Shown here: piece after piece, positions 1-9,519 of the stretch
Layout: every line of letters begins with the position of its first letter
How positions within the stretch are numbered: position 1 is the first letter of the stretch
Assembly: GCF_036023875.1 (NCBI RefSeq)
Contig: NZ_CP107931.1
Location: 5,208,001-5,272,000, forward strand
DNA: 64,000 bases
Direction: 5' to 3'
DNA from: Mycobacterium sp. NBC_00419
GTDB lineage: Bacteria > Actinomycetota > Actinomycetes > Mycobacteriales > Mycobacteriaceae
Translations under genes and position numbers: made by a program
The notes under the pieces: generated by a model
Databases searched by the model: none
What the model was told of the DNA's origin: nothing
What the model saw: the letters and a program-made list of their open reading frames with translations, nothing else

Positions 1-1
1 T

Positions 2-1990
2 GCTCTGCTGCACGACACCGTCGAGGACACCGGCTACACGCTGGAGGCGCTGACCACCGACTTCGGCGACGAGGTCGGCCACCTGGTCGACGGCGTCACC
101 AAGCTGGACAAGGTTGTGCTGGGCAGCGCCGCGGAGGGCGAGACCATCCGCAAGATGATCATCGCGATGGCGCGCGACCCGCGGGTGCTCGTCATCAAGG
201 TCGCCGACCGGCTGCACAACATGCGGACCATGCGATTCCTGCCGCCGGAGAAGCAGGCCCGCAAAGCCCGCGAGACGCTGGAAGTCATTGCGCCGCTTGC
301 GCATCGCCTCGGTATGGCCACCGTCAAGTGGGAGCTGGAGGATCTGTCGTTCGCGATCCTGCACCCCAAGCGCTACGACGAGATCGTCCGCCTGGTCGCC
401 GACCGGGCGCCCTCGCGCGACACCTATCTGGCCAAGGTGCGTGCCGAGATCAACAGTGCGCTGTCCGGGATGAAGATCGGGGCGGTCGTCGAGGGCAGGC
501 CCAAGCACTACTGGTCGATCTATCAGAAGATGATTGTCAAGGGCCGCGATTTCGACGACATCCACGACCTGGTCGGGGTACGCATCCTGTGCGACGAGAT
601 CCGCGACTGCTATGCCGCTGTGGGCGTGGTGCATTCGCTGTGGCAGCCGATGCCGGGCCGCTTCAAGGACTACATCGCCCAGCCCCGCTACGGGGTGTAC
701 CAGTCGTTGCACACCACCGTCGTCGGCCCGGAAGGCAAGCCGCTGGAGGTGCAGATCCGCACCCGCGACATGCACCGCACCGCCGAGTACGGTATCGCCG
801 CGCACTGGCGCTACAAAGAATCCAAGGGCCGCAACGGAGTTCCGCATCCGCATGCCGCCGCCGAGATCGACGACATGGCCTGGATGCGCCAACTGCTCGA
901 CTGGCAGCGGGAAGCCGCCGACCCCGGCGAGTTCCTCGAGTCACTGCGCTACGACCTCGCCGTCCAGGAGATCTTCGTGTTCACCCCGAAGGGTGACGTG
1001 ATCACGCTTCCTGCCGGGTCCACCCCGGTGGACTTCGCCTACGCCGTGCACACCGAGGTCGGCCACCGGTGCATCGGCGCCCGCGTCAACGGCCGACTGG
1101 TCGCATTGGAGCGCAAGCTCGAAAACGGGGAAGTGGTCGAGGTTTTCACCTCCAAGGCGCCGAATGCCGGACCGTCCCGGGACTGGCAGACCTTCGTGGT
1201 GTCCCCACGCGCCAAGGCCAAGATTCGGCAGTGGTTCGCCAAGGAGCGCCGCGAGGAGGCTCTGGAGGCGGGCAAGGATTCCATCGCCCGTGAGGTGCGC
1301 CGGGGTGGACTTCCGTTGCAGCGCTTGGTCAATGGCGAGGCGATGGCTGCCCTGGCCCAGGAGCTGCGCTACGGCGACGTCTCAGCGCTCTACACGGCCG
1401 TCGGCGAGGGTCACGTCTCGCCGCGGCACGTGGTGCAGCGCCTGGTGGCCCAGCTCGGCGGCACCGACAGCGCCGAAGATGAACTGGCCGAACGGTATAC
1501 GCCAGCCACCATGCCGGTGCGTCAGCGCAACAACGACGACACCGGGGTGGCGGTGCCCGGCGCGCCCGGAACGCTGACCAAACTGGCCAAGTGCTGCACG
1601 CCGGTGCCCGGGGACAACATCATGGGCTTCGTCACCCGTGGCGGCGGGGTCAGCGTGCACCGCACCGACTGCACCAACGCCACATCGCTGCAGCAGCAGG
1701 CCGAACGCATCATCGAGGTGCACTGGGCGCCCTCGCCCACGTCGGTGTTCCTGGTGGCGATCCAGGTCGAGGCGCTCGACCGGCATCGGCTGCTCTCCGA
1801 TGTCACCCGGGTGCTGGCCGACGAACGGGTGAACATCCTGTCGGCGTCGGTGACCACCTCCAACGACCGGGTGGCCATCAGCCGCTTCACCTTCGAGATG
1901 GGTGATCCCAAGCATCTGGGCCATGTGCTCAACACGGTGCGCAATGTCGAAGGCGTCTACGACGTCTACCGAGTGACTAGCGCGGCGTGA
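2..1990 (+). CDS. relA: Bifunctional (p)ppGpp synthetase/hydrolase RelA (5' end outside window)
   Basis: This is the stringent-response enzyme that makes and degrades (p)ppGpp. The reading frame is already open at base 2, so the N-terminus lies upstream; 662 residues are visible. The fragment begins inside the HD hydrolase domain, with the HDxxED signature at visible residues 4-9, so hydrolase activity is expected. A synthetase domain follows (YQSLHTTV and [21 protein letters not shown] motifs), then TGS (about 320-390), the zinc-finger/RIS segment with [11 protein letters not shown] and HRTDC (about 520-560), and a C-terminal ACT domain. The full-length mycobacterial protein is about 790 residues. 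The stop overlaps the GTG of the next gene, suggesting coupling. The neighbourhood matches M. tuberculosis Rv2583c. Confidence 0.96.
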   Translation, partial: ALLHDTVEDTGYTLEALTTDFGDEVGHLVDGVTKLDKVVLGSAAEGETIRKMIIAMARDPRVLVIKVADRLHNMRTMRFLPPEKQARKARETLEVIAPLAHRLGMATVKWELEDLSFAILHPKRYDEIVRLVADRAPSRDTYLAKVRAEINSALSGMKIGAVVEGRPKHYWSIYQKMIVKGRDFDDIHDLVGVRILCDEIRDCYAAVGVVHSLWQPMPGRFKDYIAQPRYGVYQSLHTTVVGPEGKPLEVQIRTRDMHRTAEYGIAAHWRYKESKGRNGVPHPHAAAEIDDMAWMRQLLDWQREAADPGEFLESLRYDLAVQEIFVFTPKGDVITLPAGSTPVDFAYAVHTEVGHRCIGARVNGRLVALERKLENGEVVEVFTSKAPNAGPSRDWQTFVVSPRAKAKIRQWFAKERREEALEAGKDSIAREVRRGGLPLQRLVNGEAMAALAQELRYGDVSALYTAVGEGHVSPRHVVQRLVAQLGGTDSAEDELAERYTPATMPVRQRNNDDTGVAVPGAPGTLTKLAKCCTPVPGDNIMGFVTRGGGVSVHRTDCTNATSLQQQAERIIEVHWAPSPTSVFLVAIQVEALDRHRLLSDVTRVLADERVNILSASVTTSNDRVAISRFTFEMGDPKHLGHVLNTVRNVEGVYDVYRVTSAA

Positions 1991-2760
1991 CGATGGCGAC
2001 AGTGATCACCGGGGCTTCGGCCGGACTCGGCGCCGAGTATGCGCGCGCTTTCGCCGCCCGCGGACATGACCTGGTGCTGGTCGCCCGCCGCCAGGATGCG
2101 CTGGAAACGCTGGCGAGCGAGCTGCGTTCGGCGCACAACGTCGCGGTCACCGTCTTCGCCCGCGACCTGGCCGTCGCGGGTGCGGGCGCCGAACTGGTCT
2201 CGGCCACCGAGGCGGCGGGCATCACGGTCGATGTGCTGATCAACAACGCCGGATTCGGCACCCACGGCGATCTCGTCGACGCCGACCCGCAGCGGCTGGC
2301 CGACGAGATCCAGCTCAACTGCGCCACGCTGGTCGACCTGACGGCGCGCTACCTGCCCGGGATGCGCGCTCGGGGCCGCGGCACGATCGTCAACATCGCC
2401 TCCACCGCCGGTTTTCAGCCGGTGCCGCACATGGCGGTCTACGGGGCGACCAAGGCGTTCGTGCTGTCGTTCAGCGAAGCACTGTGGGCCGAGGAGAAGC
2501 CGCACGGGATCCGTGTGCTCGCGGTGTGCCCCGGTGCCACCGACACCGAATTCTTCGACATCGCAGGCGAATCGGCGGCGCTGGGCAAGAAGCGTTCCGC
2601 GCGGCAGGTCGTCGAGCGCACCATCCGCGAACTCGATGGCGGCAAGCCGAGTTTTGTCGACGGGCTCAGCAACGCCGTCACCGCACACCTGCTGACCAGG
2701 CTGGTGCCGCGGCGGCTGTTGATCACCGTGACGGGGCGGCTGATGGGCGGCCGGAACTGA
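1987..2760 (+). CDS. Short-chain dehydrogenase/reductase
   Basis: A classical SDR of 257 residues that should oxidise or reduce an alcohol/carbonyl with NAD(P)(H). The nucleotide-binding motif TGASAGLG is at the N-terminus, followed by NNAG and the catalytic Ser (NIAS) with YGATK (Y-x3-K). The GTG start overlaps the relA stop by four bases; an in-frame ATG two codons later (1993) is an alternative. The substrate cannot be read from sequence. The C-terminal RxLIT-like tail resembles the 'DltE-like' branch of the family often seen in mycobacteria. Coupling to relA is probably only positional. Confidence 0.88.
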   Translation: MTMATVITGASAGLGAEYARAFAARGHDLVLVARRQDALETLASELRSAHNVAVTVFARDLAVAGAGAELVSATEAAGITVDVLINNAGFGTHGDLVDADPQRLADEIQLNCATLVDLTARYLPGMRARGRGTIVNIASTAGFQPVPHMAVYGATKAFVLSFSEALWAEEKPHGIRVLAVCPGATDTEFFDIAGESAALGKKRSARQVVERTIRELDGGKPSFVDGLSNAVTAHLLTRLVPRRLLITVTGRLMGGRN

Positions 2761-2815
2761 ACGCCGTCAGCCTGACCGGCGGTCGTCCGACCGTGCACCT
2801 GTAGGGTCTTCTTCC

Positions 2816-4102
2816 ATGGTGGATGCGCCACTGATGTCCGGTTTTCCCCCGGCTGAGCCCACGCAGGTGACGCTGGCGAACTGGCAGGACCCCCCGTTCA
2901 ACCGCTGGGCTTTCCAGCACCTGCGTGAGGTCATTCCCACGCACCGCGTCGCCCGCGGCTGGGGTCCGGTGCGCCGGCTGGACTATCACCAGCATCCGCT
3001 GGTTCCCGAGGCCGTCAGCGTGCACCGCATCGAGGGCGCCACCTCGACGCTGGCCGACGTGCTCGCCGACACCTGGACCGACGCGGTGGTGATCGTGCAC
3101 GACGGCCGCATCGTGCTGGAGAACTACTTCGGCCCCATGGCCGCCGACACCCCGCACCTGCTGATGTCGGTGACGAAGTCCTTCGTCGGCTGTGTGACCG
3201 GAATCCTGGCCGCCGACGGACACCTGGACCCCGACGCGCCGGTCACCAGCTACGTGCCGGAGGTCGCCGGCTCGGGCTACGACGGGGCCACCGTGCGCAA
3301 CCTGCTCGACATGCGCAGCGGCGTGCAGTTCCGCGAGGAGTACACCGACCCCGACGCCGAGGTCCGGGTGATGGAGCGCTACATGGGCTGGCGGCCGTGG
3401 GCCAACGGTGACGAGGTGCGCGGGATGTACGCCTACCTGAGCACCCTGGCCACCGCGTCGGCGCACGGCGGGCCGTTCGTCTACCGGTCGGCCGATACCG
3501 ACATGCTGGGCTGGGTGTGCGAGCGCGTGGCCGGCGTGCGGATGGCCGACCTGATCTCACAGCTGATCTGGCAGCCGCTCGGTGCCGAGTTCGACGCCGA
3601 AATAACCTGTGATGCAGTCGGTTCGGCGATCCACGACGGCGGGATGTCGGCCCGGGCACGCGATCTGGCCCGCTTCGGGCAGATGGTGCTCGACGAGGGT
3701 TTGGTCGACGGTGTGCCCGTGGTGCCCAAGGGTTGGCTGACCCAGGCACGCACCATCGACCCCGATATCAGGTCGGCGTTCGCGTCCTCGGATTCCGAGC
3801 CGTTCCTCACCGGCGGCTGGTACCGCAACCAGTTCTGGTTCATGCCGGGCGTGCTGGGCGATCTTCAGCTGTGCCTGGGCATCCACGGCCAGATGGTTCT
3901 GGTGGACCGGGCGACACGCACGGTGTCGGTGAAGCTGTCCACCTGGCCGGCCGCCCAGAACCCGGTGTACCTGCTCGACACGGTGCGGGCTTTCGTCGCC
4001 GCCGGCCAGCACGCCGCCGGCCTGCCGAGTGCGGGGCGGCACCGGGCCAACCTCAGCGGGCCGATCGGTGTGGTCGAGGGCCGCGAACGCGGCCACGGCT
4101 GA
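2816..4102 (+). CDS. Serine beta-lactamase-fold hydrolase (class C/NylB-like)
   Basis: A 428-residue penicillin-binding-protein/class C beta-lactamase-fold hydrolase. The nucleophile motif S-x-x-K is S118-V-T-K121, and the second motif appears as Y223-R-S225. The layout (an N-terminal stretch of about 60 residues before the domain, and YRSAD around the tyrosine) resembles 6-aminohexanoate-dimer hydrolases and related esterases more than true antibiotic beta-lactamases. No signal peptide is visible, which argues for a cytoplasmic esterase/amidase. It is transcribed in the direction of the upstream SDR after a 55-base gap and converges closely with the ATP-grasp gene downstream. Confidence 0.85.
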   Translation: MVDAPLMSGFPPAEPTQVTLANWQDPPFNRWAFQHLREVIPTHRVARGWGPVRRLDYHQHPLVPEAVSVHRIEGATSTLADVLADTWTDAVVIVHDGRIVLENYFGPMAADTPHLLMSVTKSFVGCVTGILAADGHLDPDAPVTSYVPEVAGSGYDGATVRNLLDMRSGVQFREEYTDPDAEVRVMERYMGWRPWANGDEVRGMYAYLSTLATASAHGGPFVYRSADTDMLGWVCERVAGVRMADLISQLIWQPLGAEFDAEITCDAVGSAIHDGGMSARARDLARFGQMVLDEGLVDGVPVVPKGWLTQARTIDPDIRSAFASSDSEPFLTGGWYRNQFWFMPGVLGDLQLCLGIHGQMVLVDRATRTVSVKLSTWPAAQNPVYLLDTVRAFVAAGQHAAGLPSAGRHRANLSGPIGVVEGRERGHG

Positions 4103-4108
4103 CCAAAG

Positions 4109-5596
4109 CTACTTGACGTAGCCGATCGGAATCACCGTCGGCGGCTCCACCAGCGGCTCGCTCTGGTACATCGAGCGGATCCCGTCGATATAGCTGCGGC
4201 AGCGCGCGGTCAGGCCGTCATTGGTCTGCATGCGGCCCTTGGTCACCAGAATGCCCAGATCGGCACCCTTGAAGCGGTAGTCGCCCGGCCCGTAGACCCG
4301 CATGTAGAAGCACTCGTCCTCGTGGGTGACGTCGTGCCAGTCGTTGGTCACCGCGACGAAGTGCAGCGACCCGTCCTCGGCCAGCCGGTAGCGGCCGGTG
4401 CGGGGGGCGGCCAGGATTCGTTCGACCGAGTCCTCGGGCTCTTTCATGATCAGTTGCGCCCACACGTCCACGGCGGCCAGTTCGCGCCAGCGCTCGTTGA
4501 TCTCGTCGACGTCCACGGTGTAGTCGACGTCCATGAACTCCAGCAGGTGGAACAGGAACAGCGGGATGTCGGAGTAGGCGCCTGCGGTGACGTTGGTGAT
4601 CGACGAGGCGCCGGAGATCCGCGGATTGAGCTCACCGAGGTAGACGTCGTCGCTGTCGAGGTCGACCAGCACGTCGACTTCGAAGAAGCCCTTGTAGCCC
4701 TCCTTGCGCAGCCGGTCGCCCAGGCGCTGCACGTGCCGGATGGCCGTGGCGCGGTGAGCTTCCGAAAGTGCTTCGGGGAAAAGGTCATTGCCGCACCAGC
4801 CGCCGCGGTAGGGGGTCAGCTCGGGGTAGCCGGTGAGGTCGGTCATGAACGGGCCGACCACGGTGCCGTGCCGGGTGTTGACGGCTTCGACCGCCACGGC
4901 ATGGTTGTTGATCCGCTTCATGATCTTGAGGTCCTGGCCGACGATGTCCTCGCTGTCGCGGTCCCACTCGGCTTCGCCTGCGATGAAGAACGTCGTCTTG
5001 CCCGAGTCGCCGTAGGGTGTTTGCACCACCAGGTCAGAACCCAGGCCCGCGTTGGCGGCCAGCTCGGTGAGTTCGGCGTAGCTGCTCGCCCGGTCCAGCA
5101 CGTTGGGAACCGACGGGGCGCCGGCCTCTTCGCCGAGTTTGGTCGTGACGATCTTGGAGTCCAGGTGGCGGCGCAGCGAGTCCGGCGGAAGGATCAGGTC
5201 GTAGTCCAGTTCGGCGCAGATCTGCTCGGTTTCCTCGTCGAAGAACACCATCGCGACCATCGGGCGCAACCGGCGCGGGGCGCAGCGTGACTCGATGAAC
5301 CGTTGCACCTCGGCGTCGCGCAGCAGGTAGTTGTTGATCTCCTCGCTGCTGTTGAACTCGACGTAGGGCTTGGTGGTCGGGGCGAACACCCTCGGATGGG
5401 CGCCATCCCAGGAGTCGTAGTACACGATGTACTCGAATCCTCTTACCCAGCGGTCGATTCCGAGCAGATTGAAAGCGGTGGGACCGATGAAGAAAATCGG
5501 TTGCTCGTTGGTCCGGAAGAAGGTCCGGATCTCCGAGATCCCCGTCAAACCGCGGGATCCGAAGACTTTTGATATCAAGCTCTGTCGTTCGCTCAC
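4109..5596 (-). CDS. ATP-grasp family carboxylate-amine ligase-like protein
   Basis: A 495-residue protein with an ATP-grasp ligase core: a nucleotide-binding segment with KTTFFIAG around the middle and the metal/ATP-binding E-x-N-PR motif in VYLGELNPRISGAS, typical of biotin carboxylase/D-Ala-D-Ala ligase relatives that join a carboxylate to an amine or thiol via an acyl phosphate. The frame stays open upstream to 5890, but that would overlap the divergent amine oxidase; the GTG at 5596 preceded by a GAGGCAG stretch leaves an 85-base divergent promoter region. I do not recognise the exact family. Its position back-to-back with an amine oxidase suggests an amine or aminoacyl substrate, which is inference. 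Confidence 0.82.
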   Translation of the reverse strand: MSERQSLISKVFGSRGLTGISEIRTFFRTNEQPIFFIGPTAFNLLGIDRWVRGFEYIVYYDSWDGAHPRVFAPTTKPYVEFNSSEEINNYLLRDAEVQRFIESRCAPRRLRPMVAMVFFDEETEQICAELDYDLILPPDSLRRHLDSKIVTTKLGEEAGAPSVPNVLDRASSYAELTELAANAGLGSDLVVQTPYGDSGKTTFFIAGEAEWDRDSEDIVGQDLKIMKRINNHAVAVEAVNTRHGTVVGPFMTDLTGYPELTPYRGGWCGNDLFPEALSEAHRATAIRHVQRLGDRLRKEGYKGFFEVDVLVDLDSDDVYLGELNPRISGASSITNVTAGAYSDIPLFLFHLLEFMDVDYTVDVDEINERWRELAAVDVWAQLIMKEPEDSVERILAAPRTGRYRLAEDGSLHFVAVTNDWHDVTHEDECFYMRVYGPGDYRFKGADLGILVTKGRMQTNDGLTARCRSYIDGIRSMYQSEPLVEPPTVIPIGYVK

Positions 5597-5681
5597 ATCT
5601 GCCTCGCGGCGAATTGTGTCATGACGGGGACAAAGATGACGGCCAAACGGTTGACTAGGGCTCTCGAACAAGGAGGCACCG

Positions 5682-7592
5682 ATGGCGCAGCATCCACTTG
5701 AGCCGCTCAGCGCGGAGGAGTTCCGGCAGACGGCCGACATCCTGCGACGCGAGGGCCACGTCGACGACCGCTTCCGGTTCACCTCCATCGAACTGAAGGA
5801 ACCGCTCAAAGCCGAGGTGAAGGCATGGCGGCCCGGCGAACCGATCGCCAGGACGTCGTTCTCGGTGCTGCTGGACCGCACCGAGAACAAAACCTACGAG
5901 GCGACGGTGGATCTCACCGGCGACACGGTCCTGTCCTTCGAACACATCCCCGGCGTGATGCCCAACTTCACCGTCGACGAGTTCCACGACGTCGACGAGG
6001 CGATGCGCAAGCACCCCGAGGTGATCGCCGCGCTGGCCGAGCGTGGCTTCACCGACATGAGTCTGATCCTGATCGACGTGTGGACCTACGGCAAAGCGCT
6101 GATGCCCGAACAGCACAAGCACCGCCGGCTGGGCTGGTGTGACCTGTGGGCGCGGGCTACACCCGAGGGCAACCCGTACGGCCATCCCGTCTCGGGGATG
6201 AAGCTGGTGGTGGACATGAACACGCTGGAGCTGCTGGAGATCGAGCAGAACCACGACTTCGGCCATCCCGAGGTGGACTGCGAGTACGTGCCGTCGGTGC
6301 GGGGCATCCCGTCGCGCGACGACCTCAAGCCGCTGCACATCACCCAGCCGGAAGGCACCTCCTTCACGCTGGAGGGCACCGAACTGCGCTGGCAGGACTG
6401 GAGTATCCGGCTGGGCTTCAACTACCGCGAGGGCCCGGTGCTCTACCAGGTTTCCTTCGACGACAACGGCACCCGCCGCGAGGTGGCCTACCGCATGTCG
6501 CTGGCCGAGATGGTGGTGCCCTACCGGGACCCCAGTTTCGACCACTACCGGCGGACGGCCTACGACATCGGGGAGTGGGGCCTGGGCTTCATGACCACCT
6601 CGCTGGAACTGGGATGTGACTGCCTCGGCGAGATCGTCTACGTCGACGCCGTGCTGCCCGACACCAAGGGCCAGCCCTACACCGTCAAGAACGCGATCTG
6701 CCTGCACGAGGAGGACAACGCCGTCCTGTGGAAGCATGTCGACCACAAGACCGGGGCCGAGGTGCGCCGACAGCGCCGGATGGTGATCTCGTGTCATGCC
6801 ACGGTCGCCAACTACGAGTACCTGGTCTATTGGCGCTTCTACCAGGACGGCAACATCGAGTGCGAGATCCGCGCCACCGGCATCATGGTGACCACGCCGT
6901 TCCCCGAGGGGCAGGAGCCGCCGCCGTACGGCACCGTCGTCGACACCAACACCTACGCCCCGTTCCACCAGCACTTCCTGATCGCCCGCCTCGACCTGGA
7001 CGTCGACGGCGACCAGAACACCGTCATGGAGGTCGACTCGGTGGCCCCGCCGGTCTCACCGGAGAACCCGTACGGGCTTGCCCTGGTGACCCGTTCGACG
7101 CCGATCCGCTCCGAAGCCGAGGCCGCCCGTGATTTCGACTGGGCCACCCAGCGGTCGTGGAAAGTGGTGAACACCAACAAAACCAACCGCCACGGCACCC
7201 CGGTGTCCTACAAGCTCGTGCCCACCGCCAGCTTCCCGGTCATGATGGATCCCGCGACGCCGCAATACCTTCGGGCTCCGGTCATCGGGCACACCCTGTG
7301 GGTGACGGCGAACAGTCCCGACGAGCGCTGGCCCGCCGGACAGTACCCCACCCAGTCGGAGGGCTGCGCCGGGATGAGTGAGTGGGTCAAAGACGATGCG
7401 CCACTTGAGAACACCGATGTGGTGCTGTGGTATGTCTTCGGCATCAACCACATCACCCGGATGGAGGAGTGGCCGATCATGTCGGTCGACACGGTGTCGT
7501 TCTGGCTCAAGCCATCGGGCTTCTTCGACCAGAATCCCTCGATCGACGCCCCGCCGACCGCCAAGGGTCAGGCCGGCTCTTGCCACAGCTGA
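5682..7592 (+). CDS. Copper-containing primary-amine oxidase
   Basis: A 636-residue copper amine oxidase that converts a primary amine, O2 and water to aldehyde, ammonia and H2O2. The topaquinone precursor is Y378 in the N-Y-E-Y motif; the catalytic base is D295 in YDIGEWG; copper ligands are H429 and H431 (FHQHF) and H537 (GHTLWVT). The length fits the bacterial 640-residue class (Arthrobacter-like), and no signal peptide is present, so it is cytoplasmic. The start is supported by AAGGAGG about 7 bases upstream. A BKACE-family gene follows 23 bases downstream in the same direction, which suggests a joint amine/keto-acid pathway. Confidence 0.95.
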   Translation: MAQHPLEPLSAEEFRQTADILRREGHVDDRFRFTSIELKEPLKAEVKAWRPGEPIARTSFSVLLDRTENKTYEATVDLTGDTVLSFEHIPGVMPNFTVDEFHDVDEAMRKHPEVIAALAERGFTDMSLILIDVWTYGKALMPEQHKHRRLGWCDLWARATPEGNPYGHPVSGMKLVVDMNTLELLEIEQNHDFGHPEVDCEYVPSVRGIPSRDDLKPLHITQPEGTSFTLEGTELRWQDWSIRLGFNYREGPVLYQVSFDDNGTRREVAYRMSLAEMVVPYRDPSFDHYRRTAYDIGEWGLGFMTTSLELGCDCLGEIVYVDAVLPDTKGQPYTVKNAICLHEEDNAVLWKHVDHKTGAEVRRQRRMVISCHATVANYEYLVYWRFYQDGNIECEIRATGIMVTTPFPEGQEPPPYGTVVDTNTYAPFHQHFLIARLDLDVDGDQNTVMEVDSVAPPVSPENPYGLALVTRSTPIRSEAEAARDFDWATQRSWKVVNTNKTNRHGTPVSYKLVPTASFPVMMDPATPQYLRAPVIGHTLWVTANSPDERWPAGQYPTQSEGCAGMSEWVKDDAPLENTDVVLWYVFGINHITRMEEWPIMSVDTVSFWLKPSGFFDQNPSIDAPPTAKGQAGSCHS

Positions 7593-7615
7593 CATCGGGT
7601 AGAAGAGGAGCGCAC

Positions 7616-8494
7616 ATGGAACCGGTCATCATCGAATGTGCCATCAACGGCGTCACCACGAAGAAGACCAACCCGCATGTGCCCGTCGAGCCACCCGAGA
7701 TCGTCGCGGACGCGCTGGCCTGCATGCGGGCCGGCGCCTCGATCATCCACAACCACATCGACCGGATCGGGATCGGCGTGGACGAGGCCGCCGACCGCTA
7801 CGACGAGGCGTGGCAGCCGATCCTCGCGCAGCGTCCGGATGCGTTGCTGTACCCGACAATTCACCTCGACGAGACGTTCTCGCCGTCCTATGAGCACCTC
7901 GTCCCGCTGGCTGCCCGCGGTATGCGACTGGGGGTGACCGATCCCGGGTCAGTCAACCTCGGCTACACCAACGCCGAGGGACTGCCGGCCGGATCGATGA
8001 TCTACCGCAACTCCTTCGACACCGTCGCCCACGCCTTCGAGATCTGCCACACCACGAACCTCGGTCCGAGCCTGGCGATCTACGAGCCCGGGTTCCTGCG
8101 CGCCGCGCTGGCCTGGTGGCGGGCCGGCCGGCTGCCCAGGGGTGCCATGATCAAGCTCTACTTCTCCACCGAACGCGGATATATGGGGGCGCCGTTCGGC
8201 CTGCCGCCCACCGAGCGGGCGTTCGGGGCCTACATGGAAATGCTTGAGGGATGCGATATTCCGTGGGCGGTCTCGGTGGTCGGCGGTGACCTGTGCGCCA
8301 ACCGCGTCGCCACGCTCGCCCTCGAGCGCGGCGGGCACCTGCACGTCGGGCTGGAGTTCTACGGTGGCGAACGCACCCCGACCAACGTCGAACTGACCAC
8401 CGAGGCCGTCGAATTGTGCGCGCAGGCCGGCCGTCCGGTGGCCACCCCCGATCAGGCCGCGACCATCCTCGGCCTACCCGCGCGGGTCGACTAG
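7616..8494 (+). CDS. BKACE family (DUF849) beta-keto acid cleavage enzyme
   Basis: A 292-residue TIM-barrel enzyme of the 3-keto-5-aminohexanoate cleavage (Kce/BKACE) family, which condenses a beta-keto acid with acetyl-CoA and cleaves it to acetoacetate and a CoA ester. The N-terminal IIECAINGVTTK and the zinc-binding H-N-H in SIIHNHID are visible, along with the family-typical E-x-G-x4-RTPTN-like end (GLEFYGGERTPTN). The start ATG at 7616 has AGAAGAGGA upstream; the frame extends further but would overlap the amine oxidase. It is co-directional with the amine oxidase (23-base gap), so it may process the carbon skeleton left after oxidative deamination. Confidence 0.92.
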   Translation: MEPVIIECAINGVTTKKTNPHVPVEPPEIVADALACMRAGASIIHNHIDRIGIGVDEAADRYDEAWQPILAQRPDALLYPTIHLDETFSPSYEHLVPLAARGMRLGVTDPGSVNLGYTNAEGLPAGSMIYRNSFDTVAHAFEICHTTNLGPSLAIYEPGFLRAALAWWRAGRLPRGAMIKLYFSTERGYMGAPFGLPPTERAFGAYMEMLEGCDIPWAVSVVGGDLCANRVATLALERGGHLHVGLEFYGGERTPTNVELTTEAVELCAQAGRPVATPDQAATILGLPARVD

Positions 8495-8502
8495 CGCCGC
8501 GA

Positions 8503-9513
8503 TCAGTCCAGCCGGACCGAGCTGACGACCACCTTGTTCTTCGGCCGGCCGTCCTCGGGGTCGCCGGTGATGCCCTCGCCGGCGATCGCGTCCACCGTCG
8601 CCAGCCCGGTCTCGTCGACCCGGCCGAACACCGTATAGGTGGGCGGCAGCAGCGAATCCCGATAGACGATGAAGAACTGGCTGCCATTGGAATCCGGCCC
8701 GGCATTGGCCATCGCCAGTGTGCCGCGCGGATATTCGATGGCCTGCTGCAGAGCCGGGTCGAACGGGCGGTACTGGTTGGTCGGGTACTCGTTGGCGAAG
8801 CGGTAGCCGGGCCCGCCCTGGCCCGTGCCGGTCGGGTCGCCGCACTGCAGCACTGCCAGCGCCGCCGACGCGGTCAGCCGATGGCACGGGGTGTCGTCGA
8901 AGTAGCCCTGCTGGGCCAGGCTGACGAAGCTGTTGACGGTGCACGGCGCCTTGGCGTTGTCCAGGATCAGTCCGATGGCGCCCGCGGTGGTGGTCATCGT
9001 CGCGTCCACGGTGGCCGGAACGGTGGGCACCTTGCCGGGCCGCGGCGGTTTGGCCGCCTTGTCGGCCGGGGTGACCGTGGCGGGGTAGGTGCAGTTGGCG
9101 CCGAGGCCGACCGGCGGCTTGAACGGGGGAAGCTGGTCGCCGCCGGGGCCGGGAGCACTGCGCGGGATGCCCGCACCGCCGTTGCGCGCAGCCTCCTCGC
9201 GCAGCACGGTGGCCATCCACCCGAACAGCGCGACGCCGGCGATCACCGCCACGATCGTCAGCACCGTCACCAGGTAGCTGATCACCAGCCCGGCGATCGC
9301 CAGGCCGCGGCCTTCCTCGCCGGTCCGCTTGATCTGGGACAGCGAGATGTGGCCGAACACGATGCCCAGCGGAGCGAAGACGAACGCGCAGATCAGCGAC
9401 GCGATCGCCATCCCGTTGGTGGTCGGCGGCGGCGGGTACGGGTAGGGCCCGGGACCGTAGGGCGGCGGTGCGCCCGGCGGTGGTGGCGAAGGGTAGTACG
9501 GCGGTTGTGTCAT
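8503..9513 (-). CDS. Membrane-anchored cyclophilin-type peptidyl-prolyl isomerase (paralogue of ppiB)
   Basis: A 336-residue protein. The N-terminus (1-33) is a proline/tyrosine-rich cytoplasmic tail; two hydrophobic segments (about 34-60 and 70-105) with a DUF4190-like pattern anchor it; the C-terminal 190 residues are a cyclophilin domain outside the membrane. The active-site Arg is retained in TPCHRLT, as are GSQFF and VLQCGD; the usual His in the HTVFG motif is Tyr (YTVFG). Four cysteines (NCTYP, APCTV, TPCHR, LQCGD) are shared with the neighbouring paralogue and could form two disulfides. It lies 6 bases upstream (in the minus-strand sense, downstream) of ppiB, consistent with tandem duplication. 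Confidence 0.92.
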   Translation of the reverse strand: MTQPPYYPSPPPPGAPPPYGPGPYPYPPPPTTNGMAIASLICAFVFAPLGIVFGHISLSQIKRTGEEGRGLAIAGLVISYLVTVLTIVAVIAGVALFGWMATVLREEAARNGGAGIPRSAPGPGGDQLPPFKPPVGLGANCTYPATVTPADKAAKPPRPGKVPTVPATVDATMTTTAGAIGLILDNAKAPCTVNSFVSLAQQGYFDDTPCHRLTASAALAVLQCGDPTGTGQGGPGYRFANEYPTNQYRPFDPALQQAIEYPRGTLAMANAGPDSNGSQFFIVYRDSLLPPTYTVFGRVDETGLATVDAIAGEGITGDPEDGRPKNKVVVSSVRLD

Positions 9514-9519
9514 CCCTGC

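Noticed and set aside
4109..5890. Longer form of the ATP-grasp gene (593 codons)
   Set aside because: It would overlap the amine oxidase start on the other strand; the extra residues look random, and a GTG with ribosome site exists at 5596.
5655..6974. 439-codon frame antisense to the amine oxidase gene
   Set aside because: A typical shadow of high-GC codon usage; low-complexity Val/Gly/His composition and the sense gene has full motifs.
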